Shown piece by piece: positions 36,585 through 45,617 of a stretch of 64,000 nt of DNA. Below the pieces are notes generated by a model. That model was not told the DNA's origin. It ran no database searches and saw nothing but the letters and a program-made list of their open reading frames with translations. Source of the stretch: Natrialba sp. SSL1. Its GTDB lineage: Archaea > Halobacteriota > Halobacteria > Halobacteriales > Natrialbaceae. The stretch is from contig NZ_MASN01000052.1 in assembly GCF_001861355.1 (NCBI RefSeq), positions 186,001-250,000 of the forward strand, read 5' to 3'. The position numbers and the translations under genes were made by a program. Each line of letters starts with the position of its first letter. Positions within the stretch are counted from its first letter, which is position 1.

Positions 36585-37483
36585 TTACAGCTCCGCTGCG
36601 ATGCTTTCCTCGATCGCCGCAACCCGATCCGGAGCGAACGTGAAGAACCCCTCCCAGCTGCGATCGGCAGTCTCGAGACAGACGAGCGCCGCGCTACGAG
36701 GAGGAGTACTCGAGTCCCCATCGGATCGAAGGAGCGGATCGAAATCGGTCCGGCTGACTCCCGTCGCGTCCTCGCGCGGCTTCTGGTCAGTCGATCCCTC
36801 GCTGTCGGGACGATAGACGACGAACCAGGCGGTTCGGTACAGACGACTCCGCCCGGTGTGGACGGTGGCCTCGACCGCAGGCGGTTCGGGACCGCCGACA
36901 CCGTAGACGTGAACATCGATGTCCGTTCGCCCGAGTTGGTCGTATACGGCATGAGTTCCGACTTCGTCCTCGATCCGAGAGAGATGCTGGAACGAGCTCC
37001 GGAGAATGCCGCTCCCGTCCGACCAGGCGAGTTGCTCGATGTAGCGCGAGAGCAGGATCAACAGCAGCTTCTCCTTGTGCGAGCGGGGATACCCCCGCAG
37101 CTCGAGCCGGGTGTTCTCGAGTGCGGCCAGCACGGACGGAGCTCGATCTCGCCGAGGCCGCGGCTTCCGGTCGTGAACAGGTCGGAGTTGATCGCGAGAA
37201 TCGCGTCGTACAGGTCAGCCATTGGCGACGCTGCAATCGGTTCGCCATCTTCGAGTGCGACGACGACGGTGTCGTGTGCGTCGAGAACATCGTCGAGGTG
37301 GCGGTGGCGGTCGGCTCCCGCGGCTATCGATCGATCAGCGACCGTTACCTCGACGTGCGGACTGTCGACGGAATCCGCAAGGAGGTCGGTCAACGGTCCG
37401 CGCTCGGCACTCTCATCCGCAGCGACGACGGCAAGCGTCCGGCTGGCTGTCCCGAGCGAATCGAAAAACGGTCGAAGCGTCAC
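36585..37483 (-). pseudogene. DICT sensory-domain protein, frameshifted
   Basis: Two overlapping minus-strand frames together give one DICT-domain protein. The first (from GTG at 37483: VTLRPFFDSLG...) carries DVLDAHDTVVVALEDGEPIAAS and LYDAILAINSDLFTTGSRGLGEIEL, and the second continues VLAALENTRLELRGYPRSHKEKLLLILLSRYIEQLAW through to ADRVAAIEESIAAEL. The phase change lies at about 37130-37140, at GAGCTCCGTCCGTG; insertion of one C would restore GEIELPSVLAALENT. DICT proteins are haloarchaeal sensors or adaptors near two-component genes. Either a recent inactivation or a sequencing error. Confidence 0.8.
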
Positions 37484-37678
37484 TCCCAGACGTTCTGTGT
37501 GCGCGGTTGTAAGGATTATTGCCAACAATGCCGGTCTGGAGCCAGCGACGACCAGGATTTCGGGTTGGTTTGCTTCGTCTTGCCTCGTTTCGCTTCGAGT
37601 ACGATTGCACTCGAGTACCCAGATTGGAGTCGCGATGCAGTCACGGGTTCGTGCTGATCCAGTCGGAGGTAGCGCCGT
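37484..37678. other. Spacer downstream of Taw1 gene
   Basis: Contains a run of CGTCTTGCCTCGTTTCGCTTCG words and ACTCGAGTAC; no gene or terminator clearly seen. Confidence 0.4.
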
Positions 37679-38731
37679 TCAGTCGCCCGTGACTGGATCG
37701 CGCGCCCAGAATTCGCTTCCCTTCTTCAGCTTGGGCACCCACGTATCGCTGGTCTTCGAAAGGAGCGCGACGCGCGAGGAGGGGACACCTTTGCACTCGG
37801 TGAATTCGGGCATGTACTCCGCGACGGATTCGGCGAACTCGACAACTTCCTCGTGGTCGGGCATCGACGACCGGTCGAGTCGTCCCTGGGAGTGGCCGAC
37901 GTGCATGTACGCCTTGAGTTCGATGAAATCGGGGTCGGCCTGCTGGTAGAAGCCGGCGTACCAGTCGGGGTGGTGCATGTTCTCGCCTTTGACCAGCGTC
38001 GTTCGGAGGACCGTCCGGGTTTCCTCTTTCTCCCGCAGGACCTCCATCGTCTCGAGGAGGCGGTCCCAAGCGTCGTCCTCGACGGCCTTGACGACCTGAT
38101 CGAACGTGTGGCGTTCGGGGGCGTCGACGCTGACGTACAGCTGGGTGGGGTCACACTCCCGAAGCATCTCGGGACGGGTACCGTTCGAGACGAGGAAGGT
38201 GGTGATGTCCCGGTCGTGGAACGCCTCGAGCAGTTCCGGCAGGTAGGGGTACAGCGTCGGTTCGCCGTCGAGGGAGATGGCGACGTGACGGGGTTCCATC
38301 GCCTCGTCGAAGACCTCCCGGGGAACCTCGTCGTTCCCGCCGAAGCCCGACAGGAGCCGCTTCTGCAGGTCGATCGAGGCGTCCACGACGGCCTCAGGGT
38401 CGTCCCACTCGACGCCGTCCATCTCGTAGGCGTGGCCCTGGTGGTCGCGCCAGCAGAAGACACAGCGCTCGTTGCACTTCACGACCGGCGTCATCTGGAT
38501 GCAGCGGTGAGACTCGATACCGTAGTAGATGTTCTTGTAACAGCGGCCCTCACCGCGCAGGGCGTTTGCCGTCCATCCACAGGTCTGGGCGGCGGTGTGG
38601 TTCTCGCTGTGGTAGTTCGGACTCGAGACCTGTGCCGGTCCACCGTCGCGGTTACCATCGTCTGTCCCTGAATCGGCATCGGCGTCGGCCCCCACCTCGA
38701 CATCGACGCCTGCGTCGGCGGAATCGCTCAT
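37679..38731 (-). CDS. taw1: 4-demethylwyosine synthase (archaeal TYW1)
   Basis: Radical SAM enzyme that builds the tricyclic base of wyosine derivatives at position 37 of tRNA-Phe from N1-methylguanosine and pyruvate. The radical SAM cluster motif is CNERCVFCW; an additional N-terminal cysteine pair (CGWTANALRGEGRCYK) fits the second cluster of TYW1. HVAISLDGEPTLYPYLPELL, FLVSNGTRPEML and ELKAYMHVGHSQGRL are family hallmarks. The first 30 residues are an Asp/Ala/Gly repeat extension. Length is 350 residues. Confidence 0.94.
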   Translation of the reverse strand: MSDSADAGVDVEVGADADADSGTDDGNRDGGPAQVSSPNYHSENHTAAQTCGWTANALRGEGRCYKNIYYGIESHRCIQMTPVVKCNERCVFCWRDHQGHAYEMDGVEWDDPEAVVDASIDLQKRLLSGFGGNDEVPREVFDEAMEPRHVAISLDGEPTLYPYLPELLEAFHDRDITTFLVSNGTRPEMLRECDPTQLYVSVDAPERHTFDQVVKAVEDDAWDRLLETMEVLREKEETRTVLRTTLVKGENMHHPDWYAGFYQQADPDFIELKAYMHVGHSQGRLDRSSMPDHEEVVEFAESVAEYMPEFTECKGVPSSRVALLSKTSDTWVPKLKKGSEFWARDPVTGD

Positions 38732-38811
38732 GTTGCTCTCGCTTGGACAGGAGCCACTAAAAGACGTGTGGTGTCGCGCGTCGAACGAGCAGGATACCGG
38801 GATACGGAGGG

Positions 38812-39138
38812 TTACTCCGTCCGTTCCTCGGAGCTACTGCCAACGTTCGGACCGGGCGGCAACTCTCCCGGTTCGGCCGGTTCGTCCTCCTCGTTCGCGA
38901 TTTCGCGCTCGAACGTGTACAGGACGAGTCCGGTGTTCGCCGTCATGATGACACCCGTCGTCGGAACCGACGCGAACAGGTGAAGACCGACGCCGAGCAG
39001 AAAGGGGACCGCCGCGACTGCAGCCCAGAGTTGTGAGCGTGACACGTCGTTTCGCACCGCGTCGCGACCGATATAGACGTATATCAGCACCGTTCCGACG
39101 ACGCCGAACAGCGCGATCGCCGCGTCGACTGCATCCAT
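38812..39138 (-). CDS. Small membrane protein, hypothetical
   Basis: One hundred and eight residues: MDAVDAAIALFGVVGTVLIYVYIGRDA, LWAAVAAVPFLLGVGLHLFA and TTGVIMTANTGLVLYTFERE give three hydrophobic segments, followed by an acidic, Pro-rich tail. No function recognised. Start set at MDAVDAAIAL because the 20 upstream codons of the open frame have non-coding composition. Confidence 0.62.
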   Translation of the reverse strand: MDAVDAAIALFGVVGTVLIYVYIGRDAVRNDVSRSQLWAAVAAVPFLLGVGLHLFASVPTTGVIMTANTGLVLYTFEREIANEEDEPAEPGELPPGPNVGSSSEERTE

Positions 39139-39241
39139 ACGTGGCTCTTCGCCGGGACATGCAAAAGCGTTCTGCGTGGCGTCGGCCGCTGCTGACACGC
39201 CTGCCCACAGAGCCCCTCATCGACCCCGCTCGAACGCGCGC

Positions 39242-39913
39242 TTATCGAACTCGATCGAGCACCGACAGCGTCCCGTCGGCGTGTGCCTCTGCGAGCACCT
39301 CGTCGGCTGCCGCCCGTGCGGCGTCGTCAGCGTTCGAGACGGCAAAACTGCGGCCGACGGTCTCGAACGTCGAGACGTCGTTGATCGAGTCGCCGATCGC
39401 GACGCAGTCCGCGAGATCGAACCCGACGTGGTCCGCGATGAGTCTGACGCCCTCGCCCTTGTTCTGGTCGGTGTCCTTCACGTGGTAGGCGTAGCCGGTG
39501 TCGATCACCTCGAGTCCGGCCGCGGCGGCGAGTTCGCGCAGCGGTTCCAGCGGCTGGTCCCGGCTGACGGCAACCTCCGTCTCGCGCCAGCGGTTGACCG
39601 TGTCGCCCTCACCCCAACCGAGGTCGTAACCGGCGGCGCGGTACTCCGTGGCGACTGTCCGTGAAGCGTCGGCGTCGGCCGTGACGTGAACGTCGTCACC
39701 GGTGTAGACGATACCGCCGTTTTCGGCGACGACGAGTTCCGGAACACCGATGAAGTGACAGAGTGCGATCGGATAGGGAAAGGCCTTCCCGGTGGCGAGC
39801 ACGACCGGTGCGTTCCACTCGCGAAGCGGGTCGAACACGCGCGGATCGATGCCCCACCCATCGGGCCGAGTCAGCGTTCCGTCGATATCGAGAATCAGCG
39901 GTGGCGTGGACAT
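39242..39913 (-). CDS. HAD-family phosphoglycolate phosphatase (archaeal type)
   Basis: HAD hydrolase of Cof subfamily. LILDIDGTLTRPD carries the nucleophile Asp, VVLATGKAFPYPIAL motif II, KGEGVRLIADHVG the lysine and CVAIGDSINDVSTFETVG motif IV. These match archaeal phosphoglycolate phosphatase (about 224 residues), which salvages 2-phosphoglycolate; other sugar phosphates are possible. ATG at 39913 was taken as start. Confidence 0.9.
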   Translation of the reverse strand: MSTPPLILDIDGTLTRPDGWGIDPRVFDPLREWNAPVVLATGKAFPYPIALCHFIGVPELVVAENGGIVYTGDDVHVTADADASRTVATEYRAAGYDLGWGEGDTVNRWRETEVAVSRDQPLEPLRELAAAAGLEVIDTGYAYHVKDTDQNKGEGVRLIADHVGFDLADCVAIGDSINDVSTFETVGRSFAVSNADDAARAAADEVLAEAHADGTLSVLDRVR

Positions 39914-40138
39914 ACACGCAGCTAGCGGACCAGTACCTAAAACCATCTGACTGTCGTCGTCAGTTGCAACCGGACTGCACCGATTCGACCGTCGTCTCGA
40001 GTGGCCGAGAACTGAGGTCACACCACCAGTAATTCACAACGGTTGTACCAATTGATACAGATGCGCGAATAGTTATACCATCTCCAATATGTCCTGTGTG
40101 GCGATAAGAACTAAGACCAGTGCTGGGCGTTAGCACCT

Positions 40139-43100
40139 ATGGTGTGGAAGGGACGACGTCTCATACCGTCGTTCATCAGACGAAGTTACGCATTGAAGTT
40201 CGGTGTTGTCTTCCTCGTCCTCGGGCTCACGATCGGTGGTCTCGGGCTCGTTTCGACGACGCTGCTCTCCGAAAACGTCGAGGAAACCGCCCTCGATGAC
40301 CGGCAAGACGCAGCCTATCAGGAAGGCATCGCCATGGAAAACTGGCTCGAACAGAATCACAACCTCGTCGCTGCGACGGCAGACGCCCCCGTAACCGACA
40401 GCGGTGACCCGGAGCAAGTCGACGACTATCTTCAAGAAATATACTACGACATGCCCGAAGAGCGCATGAACGCACTCTACGTCGACACCGAATCCGGCGA
40501 CATCATCACGGGCATCGGTGCCGACGTCGATAATCTGGATGGTCTCGAGTTCCCCGATACTGCGGACCTCGATGGCGGTATGTCGACGAATCTAGTGCAG
40601 CAGACGGAGCCGTACATGATGCCGGATCAGCTGGGACTCTCGACGGATGCACATCCGGTCATTTCGTACTACGTCGGTGTCAACGACGGCGAAGGGGCGA
40701 TCGTGTTCACGTTCGACCTCTCCGAACGCTCGACTGAGATGGTCTCCGCCGCGGATTCGGGGACCGTCGTGACGATCGTCAACGAGGACGGGCAGATCGT
40801 CGGTGACGACGCCTATCTGGGTAACGACGGCGAGGGGAACGAGGAAACGCTGTCGTTCCTCTCCACGTACGAGGATCAAAGCGGCGTCCTCGAAGCAGCC
40901 CAACTCGAGAACCGCGGCTCGGTTCGCGTCGATGGCGCGCCGAGCGAGACGCTACAGAGCGAGCCGTACAACTTCGATCCTGACGGCTACGTCGTCGGGT
41001 ACTACACGACGAGCGAGGACTGGACCGTGCTCGTGCACACGACGGAGGCAGACGCGCTCGGCTTTGCCAACACCGCGACCCAGTTCGGCCTCTTGATCAC
41101 GTTCGTCGGCGTCGCCGTCATCGGCGTGTTCGGCACCGTTCTGGGACGAAACACGGCCCGATCGCTCAGCGATCTCTCCGGACGGGCAGCCGCGATCGAA
41201 GATGGCGAGTACGACACCGCGGTCGAATCCGATCGTATCGACGAAATCGGCGGGCTCTACAGTTCGATCGACGACATGCGTATCTCGCTGGTCGACCAGA
41301 TCGAAGAGTCCGAGCAGGCCCGAACGCAGGCCGAACAGGCCCGCGAGGAGTCAGAACAGGCCAGAGAGCAGGCCGACGAGGCTCGCGAAGAGGCAGAAGT
41401 GGCGAAAGAACGCGCAGAGCGCGCCCGCCAGGACGCCCAGGAGATGAACGAGCAGCTCGAACGGACCGCGACCGAGTACTGCGCCGTCATGCAGACCTGC
41501 GCCGACGGCGACCTGACCCAGCGTCTCGATCCGGACACCGAAAGCGAGCCGATGGCTGAGATTGCCGTCACGTTCAACGAGATGCTTGACGACCTCGAGC
41601 GCACCGTCGGCACCGTCTCGACGTTCGCCGGCGACGTCTCCGAGGCGACCGACGACGTGCAGGCTCGCGCGACCGAACTCGAGTCCACGAGCGAGACGGT
41701 CAGCGACTCCGTCCAGCAGATTACGGGCTACGCGGACCAGCAACACGAGCGCATGGAGACCATCTCCGGCGAGGTGCAGGGCATCTCCGCGAACATCGAG
41801 GAGATTGCAGCGACGGCTGACACCCTCGCGGAAACCTCACAGCACGCCGCCGAGCGCGCGAACGACGGCCGCGAGTCGGCCGGCGACCTCGTCAGCGAGA
41901 TGGAAGACATCGAGGAGCGAACCGAGGCAACACTCGAGGCGATCCGCGACCTCGACGAGTCGATGGCAGAGATCGACGAGATCATCGACGTCATCACGGA
42001 TATCGCAGACCAGACGAACATTCTGGCGTTGAACGCCTCCATCGAGGCGGCACACGCCAGCAACGCGAGTGCCAGCGACGGCGGCAGTAGCCGCGCCGGA
42101 AACGGCTTCGCCGTCGTCGCCAACGAGGTCAAACAGCTCGCAGAGGAGACCAAGGAGTCCGCCGCGGAAATCGACCAACTCATCGACACCGTCCAGTCCC
42201 AGACCGACGAGACAGTCGACGAGATGGAAGCAATGCGCGAACACGTCGTCGCAGGCACCGAGACGGTCGAGCAGTCCGCGACGGCGTTCCGCGAAATCGA
42301 GACCGAAGTGACCGAAGCCGACCACGGCGTTCAGGAAATCAGCGACGCGACCGACGGCATCGCCACCTCCACCCAGGACCTGGTCACGATGGTCGACGAC
42401 GTGACCGAAATCAGCACGGAGACGGCGAGCGAGGCAAGCGACGTCGCCGCCGCCGTCGAGCAGCAGACGGCCGCAATTTCGACCGTGAGCGAGAACGCAG
42501 ACGACCTCTCCGAGCAGTCGATAACGCTTCAGGAGTCACTCGCCGCGTTCACGACCGATGTCGACGGCGGAGCTGTTGATCCTGGCACGGGTGATGCGGC
42601 CGGGGCTGGGGAGCGGAGCGACACCGACGACAGCGCCGACGACGACCATCCCGGCACCGAACTCGAGTACGTCGACCCAGACGGACCCGAAACACTGCCG
42701 GCGGATGCTGCCGAATCGGATGCACTCGAGGAGGGTCAGGAGAGCCGTACAGACGAGGAAAGCGAGGGGGGCGACGCCGGCGAAGTTGAAGCAACGGAAC
42801 AAGCACAAGCGCACGTCCAGACACAAGCCCGATCGACCGCGGCGGCCGCTGGCGAAGGGAGTACGTCAGCAGGTGAAACTGCAGCCGACGATGCCGACGA
42901 TGCCGACGATGACGACCCGCACGCACTCCCCGCCGGCAAGACCGAGTCGGAACCGAGTGCACTCGAGTCCGGACTCGAGGATGACGAGAGTGATATGGGT
43001 GATGTGGGTGAGGTGAGTGAGAGCGATGATGACGGTGATGACGATGGTGACGGTGACAATGGGAGCGACGATGACGGCGAACCCGACGACGCAGAACCTG

Positions 43101-43486
43101 CAGACAGTGCCGAAGACGGCGATGAGGACGACACCGAGAGCCAGGATGCGGATCAGACCGTAGACACCGTCGACGACGACCGGCCGGCAGAGGGCGACAG
43201 TGACGACGAGGACGGTGTGGACAGCGACACCCAATCCAGTGCCGACTCCGATAGTGAGGATGGCGCAGACGACGCAGGTGACGCAGACAACGTAGACGAC
43301 ACGGACAGGACACCCGACACACCCGACACAGACGACGAGAACACTGCGACCGAAGCAGACGGCGAAGCGGCCGAAACTGAAGTCGATGGAGAAACAGACG
43401 CAGACGAACCCCGACCCGACGGGGAGACAGATGCAGACGAGACCGAAGTCGACGACGGGGCAGACACCACCGACTCGAGTACGTAG
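40139..43486 (+). CDS. Methyl-accepting taxis transducer with long acidic C-terminal tail
   Basis: Halobacterial Htr-type chemoreceptor. TM1 at about residues 21-43, an extracellular sensory domain (about 45-305) of dCache-like size, TM2 at about 310-332, HAMP near 333-385, a coiled coil rich in Glu/Gln/Ala (about 390-445), then the signalling bundle with the tip VITDIADQTNILALNASIEAAHA at about 618-640. A short Ser/Gly/Asn insert (SNASASDGGSSR) interrupts the tip return. From about residue 807 to 1115 a 300-residue Asp/Glu/Ser-rich tail follows that has no counterpart in other transducers I know. Ligand unknown. Confidence 0.9.
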   Translation: MVWKGRRLIPSFIRRSYALKFGVVFLVLGLTIGGLGLVSTTLLSENVEETALDDRQDAAYQEGIAMENWLEQNHNLVAATADAPVTDSGDPEQVDDYLQEIYYDMPEERMNALYVDTESGDIITGIGADVDNLDGLEFPDTADLDGGMSTNLVQQTEPYMMPDQLGLSTDAHPVISYYVGVNDGEGAIVFTFDLSERSTEMVSAADSGTVVTIVNEDGQIVGDDAYLGNDGEGNEETLSFLSTYEDQSGVLEAAQLENRGSVRVDGAPSETLQSEPYNFDPDGYVVGYYTTSEDWTVLVHTTEADALGFANTATQFGLLITFVGVAVIGVFGTVLGRNTARSLSDLSGRAAAIEDGEYDTAVESDRIDEIGGLYSSIDDMRISLVDQIEESEQARTQAEQAREESEQAREQADEAREEAEVAKERAERARQDAQEMNEQLERTATEYCAVMQTCADGDLTQRLDPDTESEPMAEIAVTFNEMLDDLERTVGTVSTFAGDVSEATDDVQARATELESTSETVSDSVQQITGYADQQHERMETISGEVQGISANIEEIAATADTLAETSQHAAERANDGRESAGDLVSEMEDIEERTEATLEAIRDLDESMAEIDEIIDVITDIADQTNILALNASIEAAHASNASASDGGSSRAGNGFAVVANEVKQLAEETKESAAEIDQLIDTVQSQTDETVDEMEAMREHVVAGTETVEQSATAFREIETEVTEADHGVQEISDATDGIATSTQDLVTMVDDVTEISTETASEASDVAAAVEQQTAAISTVSENADDLSEQSITLQESLAAFTTDVDGGAVDPGTGDAAGAGERSDTDDSADDDHPGTELEYVDPDGPETLPADAAESDALEEGQESRTDEESEGGDAGEVEATEQAQAHVQTQARSTAAAAGEGSTSAGETAADDADDADDDDPHALPAGKTESEPSALESGLEDDESDMGDVGEVSESDDDGDDDGDGDNGSDDDGEPDDAEPADSAEDGDEDDTESQDADQTVDTVDDDRPAEGDSDDEDGVDSDTQSSADSDSEDGADDAGDADNVDDTDRTPDTPDTDDENTATEADGEAAETEVDGETDADEPRPDGETDADETEVDDGADTTDSST

Positions 43487-43617
43487 CTGAACGTCCCCTC
43501 AGACTGGTGTCGGAAACGGGGTCTTGTCGCTGGTTCTCGAGTACCTGTTTTCTGCGGTGTGCTGCGAGAGCGCGTGTGTGCAGTGTCAGTACGTGTTGGT
43601 ACGTGGTGGCTGCGTGC

Positions 43618-43625
43618 AAATTTAT
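43618..43625 (+). promoter_or_regulatory. TATA box of SDR gene
   Basis: AAATTTAT centred 28 bases before the ATG at 43650; supports that start and a leaderless message. Confidence 0.55.
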
Positions 43626-43649
43626 GGACGCATCTCTGGTAGCGGTTGT

Positions 43650-44354
43650 ATGACTGAAACGAAAGTGGCAATCGTGACAGCGGCGGGAAGCGGTATCGGC
43701 GAAGCGTGTGCCCGACAACTCGCCGCGGATGGCTACACGCCGGTATTGTTGTCACGATCCGGAAGCGCTGTCGAGGTAGCGAACGACCTCGGCGGGGATG
43801 GCTTCGAAGGCTCAGTGACGGACCCCGACGACCTGGCAGCCCTCGTAGAAGCGACACACGACCGGTACGGGCGTATCGACGCCGTGGTGAACAACACCGG
43901 TCACCCGCCGTCCGGCGACCTCCTCGAGATCACTGACGAGGAGTGGCACGACGGACTCGACCTCGTGCTGTTGAACACCGTCCGGATGGCCCGACTCGTC
44001 ACACCGGTCATGGAGGAGCAGGGCCACGGATCGATCGTGAATATCTCCACGTTCTCGGCGTTCGAACCCTCGAGTGCGTTTCCCGTCTCGTCGGTGCTTC
44101 GAGCGGGCCTCGGGAGTTTTACCAAACTCTACGCCGACCAGTATGCCTCGGCGGGACTCCGGATGAACACGGTCCAGCCCGGATTCGTCGACAGTTACGA
44201 CGTCGACGAGAAGACCACGGCCCAGATTCCGATGGAGCGGCCGGCAGAGACGACAGAGATCGCAGACGCGGTCGCGTACCTGCTCTCGCCCGCGGCAAGC
44301 TATCTGACCGGGCAGAACATCCGCGTCGATGGCGGGTTGACCGCGTCCGTGTGA
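43650..44354 (+). CDS. SDR-family oxidoreductase-like protein lacking YxxxK
   Basis: Rossmann-fold short-chain dehydrogenase: cofactor loop VTAAGSGIGEACARQLA, NNTGHPP in place of NNAG, and a GSIVNIST strand with the conserved Ser. At the catalytic position where YxxxK is expected it reads AFPVSSVLRAGL, so Tyr is Phe and Lys is Ser. The C-terminal QPGFVDS and YLTGQNIRVDGG are normal. It therefore may bind NAD(P) without classical catalysis or use another mechanism. Substrate unknown. Start is supported by the TATA box 28 bases upstream. Confidence 0.85.
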   Translation: MTETKVAIVTAAGSGIGEACARQLAADGYTPVLLSRSGSAVEVANDLGGDGFEGSVTDPDDLAALVEATHDRYGRIDAVVNNTGHPPSGDLLEITDEEWHDGLDLVLLNTVRMARLVTPVMEEQGHGSIVNISTFSAFEPSSAFPVSSVLRAGLGSFTKLYADQYASAGLRMNTVQPGFVDSYDVDEKTTAQIPMERPAETTEIADAVAYLLSPAASYLTGQNIRVDGGLTASV

Positions 44355-44495
44355 GCGGTGACGAGGTGGGGTTACTCGAGTACAACCGACGACGAACAGC
44401 TACCAACTGGTAGCCAACGGCCAACAGCCAGTCGCCCCAGACGACATCGAACAGCCAAAAGAATGGAAAAAGCGCCTCCAGTGACGGGTAGCAGC

Positions 44496-45617
44496 TCAGA
44501 ACCACGGGACCCAGACCGTCGTCGGGAAGACGCCGGCAACGTAGAGCAGCGCCACCAGGAAAGTCCCGAAGACGATTGCTGCTGCGGGTGGGTCGACGTG
44601 GGTGTCGCCGTGGGCGTAGAAGGTGCGCTGGAAGACTTCACCGAAGAGCGCGCAGATGATCCCGAAGGCGAGGCCGACGATCAGCGCGATCTCGAGCCCC
44701 GTGTTCGCGAGGAGTGCGGCACTGTCGTAGGCGACTGGCGCGCCATCTGCAGCCTCAGCAGGGAGCGAGACGGCAAGTGCGGCGGTCGCCGCCGGCAGTG
44801 TGATGTGGTGAGTCACCGGCACCTTCTCGACGCCGCAGTTGAGGAAGACCAGCGAGGCCGCGCTGATCCCGAATCCGAGGAAGGCGCTGCCGGACGCGAT
44901 TCCGACGTACGCACCGAGGATACCCGCGACGAGGCCGATCATGGCGACGTGAGTCCAGCGGTACTGATGGGGGAGCCACGGCTCGACAGTGAACCGAGCC
45001 TGCTGCGTCGGGGTCTGCGTCGTCGACGCGTCGGTCACGGCCTGTGTTTCGCTCTCAGGTCGAGACTTGTTCTGACCGCCGTCGGTTGCCGTCCGGCGCT
45101 CCTCGCGCTCGAACGGCGTCATGTCGAGGATACCCGACCCGCGAACCTTGCCGATGATGCTGTAGCCGAGAATCAGCCGGTGGAACAGCGCGGAGAGCAC
45201 GACACCCATCGCAATGGGATCGTAGGGCATCCCCAGCTCCGCCGATACGACGACGAGCCAGTAGCCGATAATACCGAACGCGCCACCCACGGCGAGCACG
45301 TCGGGCTTCGTCCCGAGCGCGTAGGCGATGTTCTTCGCCTCGTGGTAGTCGTAATCGGTGTCGAGATAGCCTTTCCGCGCGGCGTATGCCGTCGCAGCGA
45401 CACCGCCTGCGAACGAAATCGCAGGCGAGAACGGTGGTCCGAAGGCGATTTCGTCGGTGATCGCAGCGGCCTCCGGATCGACGAGCACCGCCGCCTCCCC
45501 GGCGATCACCATGAAGCCGGTGAAGATGAACGCCGGCAGCGGCCCGAGTGCAGCGCCGAACGCACCGCCCGCGAAGGCGGCGATCATCTCGGCGAGGTCG
45601 AGTAGTTGCTCGATCAT
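44496..45617 (-). CDS. GlpX-like membrane protein, putative glycerol transporter
   Basis: Integral membrane protein with about nine hydrophobic segments, in two blocks separated by a polar linker (about residues 178-215). Motifs such as AGGAFGAALGPLPAFIFTGFMV, FHRLILGYSIIG and FLNCGVEKVPVTHHI recur in related haloarchaeal genes that sit with glpK. In Haloferax the corresponding gene next to glpK is called glpX and proposed to be a glycerol transporter; it is not related to bacterial GlpX. Its start overlaps the glpK stop by four bases (ATGA). No GlpF aquaporin is seen here. Confidence 0.75.
   Translation of the reverse strand: MIEQLLDLAEMIAAFAGGAFGAALGPLPAFIFTGFMVIAGEAAVLVDPEAAAITDEIAFGPPFSPAISFAGGVAATAYAARKGYLDTDYDYHEAKNIAYALGTKPDVLAVGGAFGIIGYWLVVVSAELGMPYDPIAMGVVLSALFHRLILGYSIIGKVRGSGILDMTPFEREERRTATDGGQNKSRPESETQAVTDASTTQTPTQQARFTVEPWLPHQYRWTHVAMIGLVAGILGAYVGIASGSAFLGFGISAASLVFLNCGVEKVPVTHHITLPAATAALAVSLPAEAADGAPVAYDSAALLANTGLEIALIVGLAFGIICALFGEVFQRTFYAHGDTHVDPPAAAIVFGTFLVALLYVAGVFPTTVWVPWF

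Noticed and set aside
42549-43718. 389-codon minus-strand Arg/His-rich frame
   Set aside because: Antisense of the acidic repeats in the transducer tail; composition follows from the repeat.
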